This document shows, one piece after another, positions 11,972-22,863 of a DNA stretch of 64,000 nucleotides; the first letter of the stretch is position 1; every line of letters starts with the position of its first letter. Source of the stretch: Gyromitra esculenta (lineage: Eukaryota > Ascomycota > Pezizomycetes > Pezizales > Discinaceae); the NCBI GenBank assembly GCA_038503075.1, contig JBCAML010000001.1, forward strand, positions 682,001 through 746,000. Direction: 5' to 3'. Position numbers and translations under genes: made by a program. The notes below the pieces were generated by a model. That model was not told the origin of the DNA. It saw only the letters and a program-made list of their open reading frames with translations, and made no database searches.

Positions 11972-14110
11972 TTATACATATCTATCCTTGCGAACACCAT
12001 GGAACGAGTGACGGCTGCCTAGTGAGCGGTACGCATTCAGCTGATGTTGAGGCTTCGGGGCCTGCTGAGGAAATTTTGGCGGAGGCAGCTTTCGATGAGG
12101 CGGTCCGTTGGATAAGTAGGACGTGCTAGGCAGCGATGAGGAATAGAGGTCATCGTTGTATGGCTCTGGAGGTAGCTGGGGAAGTGGAATGGATGGAGGC
12201 GGGTGCAATGGCGGACCTGCTGATGGCCCGATAGCAGTCATAGATTTCCTCCTAAGGGATTTTTGCCGAGGCGGGATTGCAATGCCGGCTTGTGAAACTT
12301 TTCTTGGGGCTGGGGATTTGTGGGGTTGTGCCTCCGGTGACGGAGATGGTGTTGACCGCGTATCTACCATCGACACTGGACGCGGTCGAACAAGATGGCC
12401 TGTCACTATTTTCGGTGAAGCTGGCGTTGAGTGTGATGATTGTCGATGGCGCTGCCGTGGAAGCGGGTATGGCGGTGTGTCCGGAAGTGAATCGACTATA
12501 GATAAAGCAGATAAACTTGGACGAGTAGATAGTGGTGGCGTTGGCAAATACGGAATAGGGATAGGGTTAGATGCCTGGGTAGCCATTCTTCTTGGAGGAG
12601 GTTGCTGTACATTCGCATTTGCCGAGGTGATGGGAAGCGAGAAATTTGGGGCAGATGGCGAAGGCGTGCGTGGAATCCAATAAAGATTTCCATCACGATC
12701 TATCGCGGAAAGCGGCCGGAGGGATGGTGGTTTAAGCTCTACTGATGAACGGGATCGTGCAGATGCGGTTGCTGTTGATCTTCGTTTATTTTTCGTGCTA
12801 GATGATCGTTCAGGACTTGTATCGGGAGAAGCTGTCGACACCTTGGTGTCGGCCACAGACTGCATAGACAAACGCGACCCCCGAAGCTGATCCAACATCA
12901 TCTGATCGTTAGATGTAATTGTTGTGAATGACCTGCCGGCTTCCGTCGAGGGTCGACGATAATACGTCGTTGATGTCCGCTTAGAAGCAGTTTCATCCGA
13001 AGACGACTCGTGCCTACGCAAGTCGTCATCCCTCTCGATAATATATCTCCTCGAATACCGATTTTCGGTCTCATCATCTGTCTGCTCTCCCTCCTCCTCG
13101 ATATTTTCCGTCGCTCTTTCCGGGTTCATGGTGGTTCCACCGCCTAGTCTAACTGCCTCGGCTCTTATAGCACCCATCCAAGCATCCATTTCCTCTGCGC
13201 CATCGAATACAAGCAAAAGTGAAGTCGCGGGACATTTTACAGTACCCTTGAACGTGATTTTTGATATGAAAGATCCTCTCCTTTCGGGGAGTGGTAACAA
13301 GCTCCCATCAGGGCCTGCACTTTGATATACCTGCAATACCCAAGGTCTTCCAGGAATCACATCACTCGCAAAGGCGACAGACGATGCCGTGAGCTGTAGT
13401 GCCTTTTCAGGAGTTCGATCTGGAATGCCATCTCCAGAATACTGAAGCAAAGACCCTTCTACCAGGACAAACAACTTTGTTGTCCAATCCAAATCCACTG
13501 ATTTCGTCGAAGCATGGCTTCTCTGCAAGTAGCGACCCCGCCTACTCCTCATACCCTCTTCCTTCTGTTCCTGGTTACGCTCTTGGTTACGCCTCAGAAT
13601 TGTTTCCATCGAAAGTGTGGTTGCAGCCAAAGGCCCGGACCGGATAGCCCGAGTGCAGGCTTCCCAGAATGGAATCTGCTCCCATGTTGCGTGAGTTGGA
13701 GATAGCAGTGCTGGGTCGATATTCCTTGAAACTTGCTGCGAGGTAAAAAGCGGCAGCGACAGAGAGTGTTTAACATGAGGATGCGGAGTGGTAGGTGCCA
13801 TGGGCGTCATGGGCGTGCTTGGAACCGAAGCCCCAGAGGCCTCTAGCCTCGGAAAGTCGCCGGATTTTGTATTTATCCGGGACAGAGAGCGGTTCTTTGC
13901 ACCAAATCGTGAAAACAACGAAAAGAACCCTCTCTGTTGCCTTGGACTGTGTATTTGGTCCGTGTATTCCATACCTAGAGGTGCAAGTGGAGGAGTTACC
14001 ATGAACGAAGTACGGGTGTTGTTGTTGTTGTTGTTGTTGTTGCTCGACGGTGCGTTACCACCCAAGGGCATACCCGGATTTTTGTTGTATCCATGGCCAC
14101 GTTCGATCAT
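11972..14110 (-). CDS. PH-domain protein, large and Ser/Pro-rich
   Basis: Single exon, 712 aa. Residues about 205-323 form a PH domain (WTTKLFVLVEGSLLQYSG at its start, and an acidic C-terminal helix with EEMDAWMGAIRAEA at its end), suggesting membrane phosphoinositide binding. The rest looks disordered: an N-terminal run of eight Asn encoded by a GTT repeat, a short basic patch FFSLFSRFGAKNRSLSR, a charged segment at 330-400, and a long Ser/Pro/Arg-rich tail. I recognise the layout as that of uncharacterised filamentous-fungal PH proteins and know of no assigned function. The start is the first in-frame ATG before the Asn run. The neighbouring SPO71 gene also encodes PH domains, but the two proteins are not otherwise alike. 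Confidence 0.85.
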   Translation of the reverse strand: MIERGHGYNKNPGMPLGGNAPSSNNNNNNNNTRTSFMVTPPLAPLGMEYTDQIHSPRQQRGFFSLFSRFGAKNRSLSRINTKSGDFPRLEASGASVPSTPMTPMAPTTPHPHVKHSLSLPLFTSQQVSRNIDPALLSPTHATWEQIPFWEACTRAIRSGPLAATTLSMETILRRNQERNQEQKEEGMRSRRGRYLQRSHASTKSVDLDWTTKLFVLVEGSLLQYSGDGIPDRTPEKALQLTASSVAFASDVIPGRPWVLQVYQSAGPDGSLLPLPERRGSFISKITFKGTVKCPATSLLLVFDGAEEMDAWMGAIRAEAVRLGGGTTMNPERATENIEEEGEQTDDETENRYSRRYIIERDDDLRRHESSSDETASKRTSTTYYRRPSTEAGRSFTTITSNDQMMLDQLRGSRLSMQSVADTKVSTASPDTSPERSSSTKNKRRSTATASARSRSSVELKPPSLRPLSAIDRDGNLYWIPRTPSPSAPNFSLPITSANANVQQPPPRRMATQASNPIPIPYLPTPPLSTRPSLSALSIVDSLPDTPPYPLPRQRHRQSSHSTPASPKIVTGHLVRPRPVSMVDTRSTPSPSPEAQPHKSPAPRKVSQAGIAIPPRQKSLRRKSMTAIGPSAGPPLHPPPSIPLPQLPPEPYNDDLYSSSLPSTSYLSNGPPHRKLPPPKFPQQAPKPQHQLNAYRSLGSRHSFHGVRKDRYV
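14018..14042. repeat. GTT trinucleotide microsatellite inside a gene
   Basis: Uninterrupted GTT repeat, read as AAC on the minus strand, encoding the eight-Asn run near residue 25 of the PH-domain protein. Its length may vary between strains. Confidence 0.85.
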
Positions 14111-14936
14111 CTGAGCGGATTAGAGGCATCCAACCAGGAACGGCCTTAGGAAGTGAAAATAAAAATACACAAGCGAGAAAGTTCGCCTGCGGGGGGGGGG
14201 GAGGTGGGGAATGGGATTGGTTTTGAGAATGAGAGAACGAGAGAGAGGAAAGACAGTGCCGACAGGAATGCAAGATTCGAATGAGTGATCAATAACAAGG
14301 AACGATATGAGAGGCTAAAGAAGGACCGACAAGGACGAGAAAGAAAGAAACGAAGGGCGGAGCCGAAACGAAAGAGGACAGGCTCGATGCGCAGCGACAG
14401 AACGACAGGGAAGAGAAAGAGGAAGGAGGGAGAAACGGGCGAGAAAGATGAGGGAAGAGACCGGAATCTCGGAGGAGGTTGGATTCCTCGGAGGGAAAGG
14501 GGCTGACCACCATGATGCCTGGAGTGGAGGGGTCCCCAGCAATTGCGCGGATTCCAACAGCTTCCCAGGCCCAAAACAAACAGACACAGGTATTTTCGCC
14601 TGAGAAGATTACTTTGGGGGCAGCTGTGCCCAACTCAGCAATTGTTATGATCCATCACCGGGTGCTGTACTTTTCCCAATCCTCCTGGCTATTCACAGCG
14701 CTGCTCCCCAACTGCTTTCGTCTAATTTGATATGCCCCCCTCATCCGCATCTCGCGCCCCTCCTCCTCTCGTGCAATTGGGGTTCCCACGCGTGTTTTGC
14801 TCGTGCAGCTGCCCGCCCAAAGTCAATGCTCATCTCGTGTATGTGCCTACATACATGTACATATTCTACATACGTACAGACGCACGTCTGCCCTGGAAAA
14901 TGCAAGCGACGGGCCGTGCATCATACCCAGGGACAA

Positions 14937-14959
14937 GCAGGCAGGCAGGCAGGCAGGCA
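14937..14959. repeat. GCAG tetranucleotide repeat
   Basis: Nearly six perfect GCAG units in tandem, within the gene-free interval. Confidence 0.85.
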
Positions 14960-15580
14960 AACTGCAGTCCCACCAGAACATCGTTTTCGCTCTTCCCCCT
15001 GAGGTTGGTCTGGTCTGGCTCTGAGACTATTTCGAGACTCTGGTTCGCGCATCTGGTTGGCGGACAGGCGGAACGGGAAAAAAAGCGGGAACCAGTCCGG
15101 CCCCGGCACTTTTCAGTCCGCGTTCTTAACATACCCGAACGCCCCGAAGCGAGGGCTGAGGCTAAAACCTGGCGAATTGGCAGCCCATCTGCACGGATTA
15201 ACCATAGCGACCCCATCGTCGGGTCATGCGATAACGATGCAGGTGATTTTGGAAGATTTCTGCCGTTTCAACCTCCTACAGTCAAGCTCCCGAGCGTTCG
15301 CTTGTGAAACCAACGAAATAAATCGCGAAGCAGCTTTGAAATTTTCACGTCGTCTTGTTTGATGTACCCCTCAATCAGTCCCCCCCATCTCTGCGATAGA
15401 AGCGCGATACATTTAGTCCAACACTTGAAGCAGGCAGCAAGCAAGCAAGCCTCGAAAAAAATATGCACTGCAGAAAGCGATGAACTCTCCAGAAATACAT
15501 GTGTGATATCACCCAGACAATACCCACTTGGGAGGGTATCCGGTAGTTGTCTAAGGCTCTAACAAAAAAGGACTGTGGAA

Positions 15581-15610
15581 AAAACAAACCGAAACAAACC
15601 GAAACAAACG
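15581..15610. repeat. Triplicated 10-base unit (R)AAACAAACC
   Basis: Three adjacent copies of an almost identical 10-mer (AAAACAAACC, GAAACAAACC, GAAACAAACG) in gene-free DNA. Possible factor-binding cluster or simple slippage; nothing else supports a role. Confidence 0.7.
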
Positions 15611-17129
15611 ATCTCGGCTTCAAGTCCCCCTTTAGGGCTTAGGCTGACCCGGTAATTCGGATTGTCGTTTGTGGAAACCGGTAAGCAATAAACGACTGAT
15701 TCGCTCTCCCAGGCTCCTCTAATCTTTGACCTTGCGGGGGGGAAGGGAACACATCCTGATACCAGGATACCTGCCTGGCCCTATATATAAACCTAATAAT
15801 ACGTACGACGCTTGGACTGTAAACGTTTCGAGAAAAGATCCGAAACGATGCCGAAGATTTCGCGAGATTTACCGACCGAAGATATCCCGGATCCATCCGT
15901 CCATCCGTCGGTTGTCTGGACGACTGGGACCGAGTGCATCTCGGCAAAGCACTGACTGCCGCCGCAGCCAGTGATCCGGATGCGAATCTCGATTCAATCT
16001 CCACCGCAGCACAGGATCACGAGCACAGGGCTCTGAGAGCAGAAGGACAATCTAAAAGAGCATAACTCTCCACGGAGCACTGGTGTTTGGGCAGGTGGGG
16101 GTCCACGGTTGCCAGGTCGCGGCCTCGAAGGATCAGCTACTAGTCCGTATGTAGGTCGCAGTTTCGTGGCATATGTCAGTTGTTGGAATGACGCCCAGCC
16201 AAGATTGTCACAGGGAACTGTCCAGCGTATTTCCGCATTGCTGTTGTTAAACTGGCGCCGAATGCCCTGTGCTGCGCAACCTGTGCTTGTTTCCCAGCAA
16301 CCGTCAGACTGCTCGTCTCCTGGCAAATGTTGCTGTGGGCTCCAAGGGCTTCTAGGCTTGGTCTCATATGCACGCAGAGACGAACCGAGTTGCATGTCCT
16401 TGGTCGAGTTCACATACTATCACTCGCCAGAAATGCATATGCAATACAAAGCGAAAGTTAAGACGTACAGCTTCGATCTTGCATTACAAACCGTAAACCC
16501 AAAATTAATCCTCTTCGCTAATCTCACTTGCATGGCCAGCTGCCAACGCATACAAAATCCACGGACCCGTTTCCATCTTCACGATTCCTATTTCCCGTTA
16601 CCACGGCAATTGATCGACACCGGGTATCCAGGGCGCTTTCACCAAACGACCACACGTGTCAACCTCGCAATGTTTAATTAATCGTGAAGCCACGTTGTCA
16701 GCCGGGCCTTAATAGCCCCATTAACTGTGGGGAGGGCTTGTTCCCAGAACAGAATCTGGGATGCCAGGAATACGGTGGATTGATGACATCATCCTGGCTA
16801 CATCATCCCTCGATGGCATGGAGGCTTCTTGCGAGAAGCCAGCATAGAGCCAAGCGATTGTTTTTTCTTCGTGGTGCTCGCACTGGACTATCATGAAGAT
16901 TTACTCTACAGAGTTAACACATGCGCGTATTGTGGCTGCCCTATTCCAGAAAGTTCCACAGACCACGGTTAAGGCTGCATTCGGCCGATCTTATCAATCT
17001 TATCTTATCGGACAAGCTGGCACCCGGGGATTAGCCGGTTGGCCCTCTCGACAGCAACGGCCATCACGCACCTGTTTAGAATAACTACACACCACCAAGA
17101 CCACGACGCCTGATCACTGATCACAGTCC

Positions 17130-17222
17130 TATCTCCTCTTGTCTTTTCTCCCTCTCTCCCCTCAACTCTCCCTCCCTTCCTCCTCCTCCTCCTCCTCCTC
17201 CTCCCTCCCTCCTCCCTCTCCA
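17130..17222 (+). promoter_or_regulatory. CT/TCC-rich tract upstream of the Ser-rich gene
   Basis: Pyrimidine-rich stretch containing an uninterrupted TCC repeat (about 17179-17203), 94-186 bases upstream of the ATG at 17316. CT-rich leaders near transcription starts are common in well-expressed filamentous-fungal genes, so this probably marks the core promoter or 5' UTR. Confidence 0.5.
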
Positions 17223-17315
17223 CTGATCTGCCAATCAACCTGGGAAAAGGTTCAAGACAAGACAAGCAAACGGCAAATCTACCCTACGTAGAATACTGCT
17301 TACTTTCTTGCCAGA

Positions 17316-18170
17316 ATGCCAGACGTCAGCAAGCTGGAGACGGCTGTCTCTGGGACCCAATCTGCCCCCTCTCCTGCTACCCGTATTCCAAGTAACCAGT
17401 CACCAGCACCATCTCCCACCATCCAGACCTCTCGTCCCACCACCCCTTCCCCCCGTGCATCCTCTAGCAATATCCATCAATCTGTCCACGTCCGTCGTCC
17501 TTCTTCGTCACTCTCTATCGGCTCGGCATCCTCCCGTCGTGCATCCATGTTGACCCCACCCGACTCCATGCCGCAACGGCTCCCGCGCCAGCAGAGTCCC
17601 CAGGAGACCCAAGCGTTCGCCGAGCTCCATCAGGAACTCGAAACGGAGCAAGAGGCCCAAGTCAATCGTCTCCTCAACTTGATCCGTCTTCAACACCTGC
17701 AGTCCCAATCGTCTGCAATTGATGATAATAGCTCTACAGCAGCCACGATCGATTCCGCATCCACGACGACTGGACGTGCCCGCTCACCAGTTTCGGCTTC
17801 CTCTATGAGCCGTCGTGGTTCCGGACGCCTTTCCCGTGAGAACTCGGCTCGTCGTCCGAGATCGGGTTCTCGTACTAGCAGCGCGTCGTCCCCTTCGTTC
17901 CAGGCCGCTAACTTTATCAATGACAATGCCAGCGAGAGTTCGGCTAGTGTGCCGTGGCTTGGGTCTTCGCACTCTGACTTGGGGTTCTATATGGCTGAAG
18001 CCCAGATGTTGACGAGGGAGAATGAAATGTTGAAGAGGAGAATTAGAGAGTTGGAGAGGCAGGTCACAGATTTGAGCTCTAAAGGATCTACGGCTACCGA
18101 CGTTACCCCAACTTCGGGAACGGCTGTGACCGAGCCAACTGAAGCTGTCGAGGTGCAGAATAAGGCGTAA
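17316..18170 (+). CDS. Ser/Thr/Pro-rich protein with C-terminal coiled coil
   Basis: Single exon, 284 aa. The N-terminal half is Ser/Pro/Thr-rich with several RRxS-type sites (SRRAS, RRGSGR, RRPRSGS), likely disordered and possible kinase targets. A short acidic/Gln helix (about residues 100-130) is followed by more Ser/Arg-rich sequence. The C-terminus has a clear leucine-zipper-like coil, LTRENEMLKRRIRELERQ, near residues 230-255. I recognise this as a conserved uncharacterised ascomycete protein type and cannot assign a function; dimerisation through the coil is likely. The start follows a CT-rich leader and there is no in-frame ATG just upstream. Confidence 0.8.
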   Translation: MPDVSKLETAVSGTQSAPSPATRIPSNQSPAPSPTIQTSRPTTPSPRASSSNIHQSVHVRRPSSSLSIGSASSRRASMLTPPDSMPQRLPRQQSPQETQAFAELHQELETEQEAQVNRLLNLIRLQHLQSQSSAIDDNSSTAATIDSASTTTGRARSPVSASSMSRRGSGRLSRENSARRPRSGSRTSSASSPSFQAANFINDNASESSASVPWLGSSHSDLGFYMAEAQMLTRENEMLKRRIRELERQVTDLSSKGSTATDVTPTSGTAVTEPTEAVEVQNKA

Positions 18171-19051
18171 GGGCTGATTAGAAGTCGAAGACTCCTAAAA
18201 ATTGTTTGTAATGATCGATAGGGAAACGATTGGATGGTGGGATAACAATTAGACGAAAGGCGTTTTTCTATGGGTACAAGGGATATCTCTTCTCGTAATT
18301 GCTTTTTTTCCACAACATGCTTAGCTTTGCTTTTTCTTGTTTTTCTAAGCATGAGCGTTTTATGAACGGCCCCTGCAGCGCGTCTGGTATTTGGGGCTAG
18401 GCTTTGTATTTTGCTTGAAATAAAACGAGGATGTTGTATGTGAGGATACGTTTTGCAATTTGATCCTGCTTATCTCTTTTTGGCTGCTGGATGTGTCTGT
18501 GAGCGGTTATTGGGGATATCGTGTGAAGATGGGCCGGAGAGATAAGATGTCTTCTCTTCGGGGATTTCAAAAGCAGCTGGCTTGTGCTTTTCCAGGCACA
18601 AACACATCGTACGAGTTCCCGACCCCGGCCGGCCGATATCCAAGACAGCCACCACATGCAGATTGTTGCCTGCTGCTGGGATAAGTTCACGGCGGAACGC
18701 CACGGAGCTGCACCAAAGTGGCTCAAATGGAGATTTGCCCGTGAGACAGGCAGCCGTTTCTCATAGCCGTGCTATCTGCTGCAGGCCGAGTTTAGTTGGA
18801 TAATGCGATAGGCTTGCTCCCTCCCCTCTTGGCACCGGTGGGTAGCTACTCTAATGCAGCCCCACAGTGTTGCGAGTTGCTGTGTTGGAGGCCGCGAAGC
18901 ACAGGAGATGTTGGGTTTTGTGCGTACATGCTGGATGGCAGATGTTTCAAGAGTGTCTTACTATGCTCTAGAGGTATACAAAAGCAGCCCTGCAGTATGC
19001 AAGTGTTTACACAGAAGACAGTAATAAAAACAGCTATAGCAGAAACCAAGC
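18171..19051. other. Convergent intergenic between Ser-rich gene and L2HGDH
   Basis: About 880 bases between two stop codons facing each other. T-rich stretches near 18300-18345 probably belong to the 3' UTR of the rightward gene. No gene supported. Confidence 0.5.
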
Positions 19052-20570
19052 TCATCTATACAATATCCCTTCCACCATCTCCGCAATAGCCAACGAACTC
19101 GTAAGCCCTAAACAAAGTTAGCCAATCACCCTCTCTCTCCCCCACAGGACCACTCCTAAAACGTACCAGGACTCTCAATCCCCAGCAGATTCACAAACCC
19201 CGCAAACCCTTCCTCCTCCCTGACGACGAAATCCACCTGTCCCACGCCCCCCTGTCCCTCCGGCGCGATCTTCGGCCTTATCCCGCAATAATCCGGGGCG
19301 AGCGCCCTCTCGTCGATCCCAGGCAGGTAAGTCTTGATCGCCCGCACCGCCGCCGCCATCCTCGCCGCGCTCGGCGCCAAATCGCCCGGCCCATCGACCC
19401 ACTCCACGTCCGGCCCAAACCGGATCCGCCCGGTGATATCGAGCGTCAGGTGCGTTCCGAGCCCTGCAAGCCCCTTCACGGGCGCGGGGTACAGCAGCAT
19501 GCTGACGCTCGGGCGCGACGCAGAGTAGGAGAAGTAGGTCCCTTTGCAGAAGTACGCTGTGAGGTGGCGGTGCTGCGGCAGCACCATGTTGCTGATGGCG
19601 ACAGCGCCGTGACCGGCAGCGTTGACGACCACGTCTGCTGTGATCTCGGTGGTTTCTCCCTCTCCTCCTCCCCCTCCTGCTCCTCCTGCTCCTCCTCCTT
19701 TTTTGGAGGGGGGTGGCGGCGCGGCGGAGATCCTGTACCCCTGGGTGCCGCCCGCGAGCGGGGTGATGGCAGACACGGAGGACGCGAGGGCGACGTCGCC
19801 GCCGGCGTCTTCGAACGCGAAGCGGAGGAACTGCATCAGCGCGTGTGAATCGACGATCCCGGTGTGCGGGGAGTAGAGCGCGCCGGCTCTGGCGACGGCG
19901 GCGGGCTCGAAGACTTTCACGACTTCGGGGGTGAACCAGTGCGTTTGGATGTCGTGCGCTGCGGCGTGGGCGTGGACACCGACGAGGGCCTCGAGTTGGG
20001 ACTCGTCTTGGGCGAGGATTAGTTTGCCTGTAGAAAAAGCCATGTATCTCATTAGTGCGTACATATATCTCCCCCCCCCGATGGGGGGGGAGTGGAGTGG
20101 AGTGGAGGGGTACCGGTTTTCCGGTGCGGTATATGGTATTTCTCGCACAGCTCGTACAGCATTGCCGCGCCCTTGATGCAGAGCTCCGTTTTCAGGGATT
20201 TGGGCGGATAGTAGAGTCCCGCGTGAATAACCTGTTCCTCCCACCCACCCCGTCAACCCAGCTTCCTCTGCGTGTAGAGAGGGACTCTCCCGCACACCTC
20301 TGAATTCCGCGACGAGGTCTCGGCCCCGAGAGCGCTGTGTCGTTCTAGCAACACAGTGCTCGAGCCATCTCCTCTCTCTGCCAATCGCCGTGCTATTGCG
20401 AGTCCTACTACTCCCCCGCCGATGACCTGTTTGGTGGGGTGGGGTGGTGTTAGCATTTCTGTCGCTTGCTTTTTTTTTTTGGTGGCGGATAGGGCGCGTA
20501 CACAGTGCGTGAAATCATTGTTTCTGCCAGAAACCGAAGATGCGAAACGGCGGGTTTGGGTGCGGAGCAT
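19052..20570 (-). CDS. L2HGDH: L-2-hydroxyglutarate dehydrogenase, mitochondrial
   Basis: FAD-dependent oxidoreductase that converts L-2-hydroxyglutarate back to 2-oxoglutarate (metabolite repair). Five exons on the minus strand: 20570-20502, 20426-20298, 20231-20114, 20027-19167, 19107-19052 (410 aa). An N-terminal presequence ([12 protein letters not shown]) runs into the FAD loop [18 protein letters not shown]. Further family marks are [22 protein letters not shown] and [10 protein letters not shown]. The last 56-base exon restores the family ending [17 protein letters not shown]; without it the protein would stop early after SPG. A Pro/Gly/Ser insertion coded by CTCCTCC-type repeats (about 19665-19715) sits before the VVVNAAG motif and is unusual. 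Some fungal homologues are slightly longer. Confidence 0.88.
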
Positions 20571-21143
20571 TTGGGTGCGGGAATGAATGAATGGGTGGGG
20601 GGAAAGCGGTGGAGCTTGGAGGAGGGCTGATAAGGGCTTCTTGGTGGGGCTGGGCTGGCTTATCGGCGCCTTATCGATGATCTGCAGTAGGTATGACGTT
20701 GGATGCAGGGCCGGGGACCCTTGTAGCGGCGATCATGGAGGGTTTATAGATATTGGTGGTTCTTCTTGACTCTGTGTGGTGTTTTGTGTGCTGGAGAAGA
20801 GCGATTGGGGTTGCTGGAGTTTGCTGTGTTTTCGTGGAGTTGGTGGTTGGTTTTTGGTGTGGTGAATGATCGGTCATGGAATATCACTCGGGTGCGTGAT
20901 ATCTGTGGTCGCCTTTCTTGAGGGCTGGTTCTGCTTCTGGTTGGACATATTCCTTATAGGTGGCTTTCTTCAAGTGGGGTTCGATTCACTGTGCTGCGAT
21001 GCTGGGCATTAAGGTCAATGATAATCCCAATTGGCAATGCGTTCTTTTTTGATTGCTCTGCTCCCTCCACGTAAATGTTCTTTGAGGATATACAGTGCTT
21101 CCGTTGGGTATCTCTCCAAACCGCATTTCCCCCAACAAGCCTT
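20571..21143. other. L2HGDH promoter and METTL16 3' flank
   Basis: About 570 bases between the L2HGDH start and the METTL16 stop, both genes leftward. No gene or RNA recognised. A GGTTCGATTC string at about 20977 resembles a tRNA B box but has no matching T stem. Confidence 0.5.
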
Positions 21144-22863
21144 CTATTTTTCCCCACTCTTTTCGTCCCTAAACTTCCTCTTGACCATCCCACAAAAGCT
21201 CTCAAACAGCACTGAATCCACACCCCGAATCCACCTCACCCTCACTTCACACCCCTCGCCCTCGCCCTCGCCCTTCTTCCCCACCTCTACCCTAAACCCC
21301 AGCTTGACCCCTTCCCCCTCCACCTTCTCCCCCCTCGCCTTCGCCCTTCTCGCTGCCCGACTCCACACATTCCCCTTAGCCTCCCCATTCGCCACCACCC
21401 TCCCAGCCACCACATCCACCCTCCACGCCTCCAGCTCCAACTCCGCCCCCAGCCCCTCCACCACGCCCCTCGCCTCCTCCACCGTACACCGCCCAACCTC
21501 CACCTCAAACTCCGTCGGAAAGGGCATGAGGCCCTTCGCGTGGTGAAAGTTGACATACCGCTCCGCCCCCAGGCTCGGCCGGCGATCGCCAAAGCTCCAC
21601 GCGACCCCCCAGCGCCGCGTCGAGCCCTGCTTGAACTCGGTCAGCGCGTAGTTGGCGGTGTGGGGCTTGAGAGCGGCGACGAGACACGCGACGGAGGAGA
21701 GCTTGCCGAGCATGGTTGTGAACCAGGTTTGCTGTGTGTCGGTGTGGGTGTCGGTGTGGGTGTGGGGGAGGCGGAGGGATTCGTGGAGCTGGCGCAGGGT
21801 GAAGGATACTTCGCCGCCGGGGGAGTGCACCATTTCGGTTGTTGTGCCGGTGCATGCCTGTGTGTGGTTGTTTAGTGTCTGTCTGTCTGTCTGTTTGTTC
21901 GCTGGGTGTATACAGATATATATAGCTATGAGGATATAGGTGGAGGAGAACACTTACAGAGGAGGGCGGGAGTTGCTTGGCTTTTGCAGAGGCGAACATT
22001 TCGTCGATGGATTCGTAGAACGGGGGATTACACATTGTAAAGTCGACGCTGTCGACGCCGAACTTTTCGAATGCGAAGAACGGGCCCTCGGGGGTGCTCT
22101 CGAATACTGCGATCCGGTCGCCGAGTTTGGCTTTGTTGCGGGATACGTTCTCTCGTGCTGACTGCAGAGATGCCGCGTCGATGTCTGTGCCGATCATGTT
22201 CCATGATTCCCGAGAGACGCAGCCCAGGAGAGGGTATATGCAGCTTGCTCCGGTGCCTCTGTATGCGATTTTTGGTTTATTAGCTGGCGCGGGGGGGGGG
22301 GGGGGAATCAAAGGTGAGGGATGTGGAGGAGGGGGCAGCTTTTACATGTCTAGTCCAACAACCTTCCGAGTAGGATCGTAGACATCTATAATGCCGCCGC
22401 CAGTCGAGTCCAGCAGGTCTTGAATCCACAGGATGTAATTAAGCCTGCAGTTGTCTGGAATTAGAACAAGACGAATATGCAATTGGTGTTAGTTATTCCA
22501 GCACCTGTTGGGCACAGTAGGACACAGTCTATCCTCCGGCAGCTCCACCTGTAGGCCAAAATCGCGTTTCAGAAGACTCTTGGTAAGCTCACTGTCTCTC
22601 CGTTCAGCCTCTATTTTGTTCCCCAGTCCTATAGAGAGGTAGTTTATTTAATCCACTGAGAGTGCCATGAATACCGCACTGCATTTGGGTCCTTGAAATC
22701 GATATACTGTTCCTCGATCAAGCTGGGGGACCTGTATCAGCCCACGTTTATTTCGCTGCGAGAAGCCCGGGAGGGATAATTCTTACTATTTGGCAAAGGC
22801 GGGACAGTCTTTCGCCAACTGGGCAAAGTCAGTGTATTCGGCATAGGGGCTGCGGGGGTGCAT
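21144..22863 (-). CDS. METTL16: METTL16-type RNA N6-adenosine methyltransferase
   Basis: Rossmann-fold SAM-dependent enzyme; known relatives methylate A43 of U6 snRNA and so affect 5' splice-site recognition. Six exons on the minus strand: 22863-22787, 22722-22675, 22591-22505, 22444-22346, 22258-21958, 21857-21144 (441 aa). The start [17 protein letters not shown] matches the family N-terminus. Further marks: [30 protein letters not shown], the SAM motif [16 protein letters not shown], the catalytic NPPF near residue 180, [10 protein letters not shown] and TMLGKLSS. Acceptors were chosen by restoring these blocks. A His/Thr/Asp run ([12 protein letters not shown]) coded by a GTGTGGG-like repeat sits just before WFTTMLGKL. 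The C-terminal part is Gly/Arg/Glu-rich and ends basic. Confidence 0.9.

Larger units (their letters stand above)
14111..17315. other. Long gene-free interval between divergent genes
   Basis: About 3.2 kb separates the start codons of the leftward PH gene and the rightward Ser-rich gene. I see no coding region with family support; the longest open frames (14732-15307 and 16109-16681 on +) have odd composition and no recognisable motif. Visible items are a TACATGTA at 14852, a GCAG repeat at 14937-14959, three copies of a 10-base unit at 15581-15610, and a CT/TCC-rich tract at about 17130-17220 next to the right-hand gene. Long UTRs, unspliced leaders or a non-coding RNA are possible. Confidence 0.5.

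Noticed and set aside
12156..12683. 175-codon Gly-rich open frame on + strand
   Set aside because: Antisense to the Ser/Pro-rich tail of the PH-domain gene; the Gly bias comes from Pro/Ser codons read backwards.
14732..15307. 191-codon open frame on + strand in the long spacer
   Set aside because: Composition is random-looking, includes the GCAG repeat, and no domain or splice context supports it.
16109..16681. 190-codon open frame on + strand in the long spacer
   Set aside because: No recognisable motif, Cys/Ser-rich drift, no supporting promoter features. Kept only as part of the gene-free interval.
20977..20987. tRNA B-box-like string GGTTCGATTC
   Set aside because: Flanking bases do not form a five-pair T stem and no A box is visible upstream.
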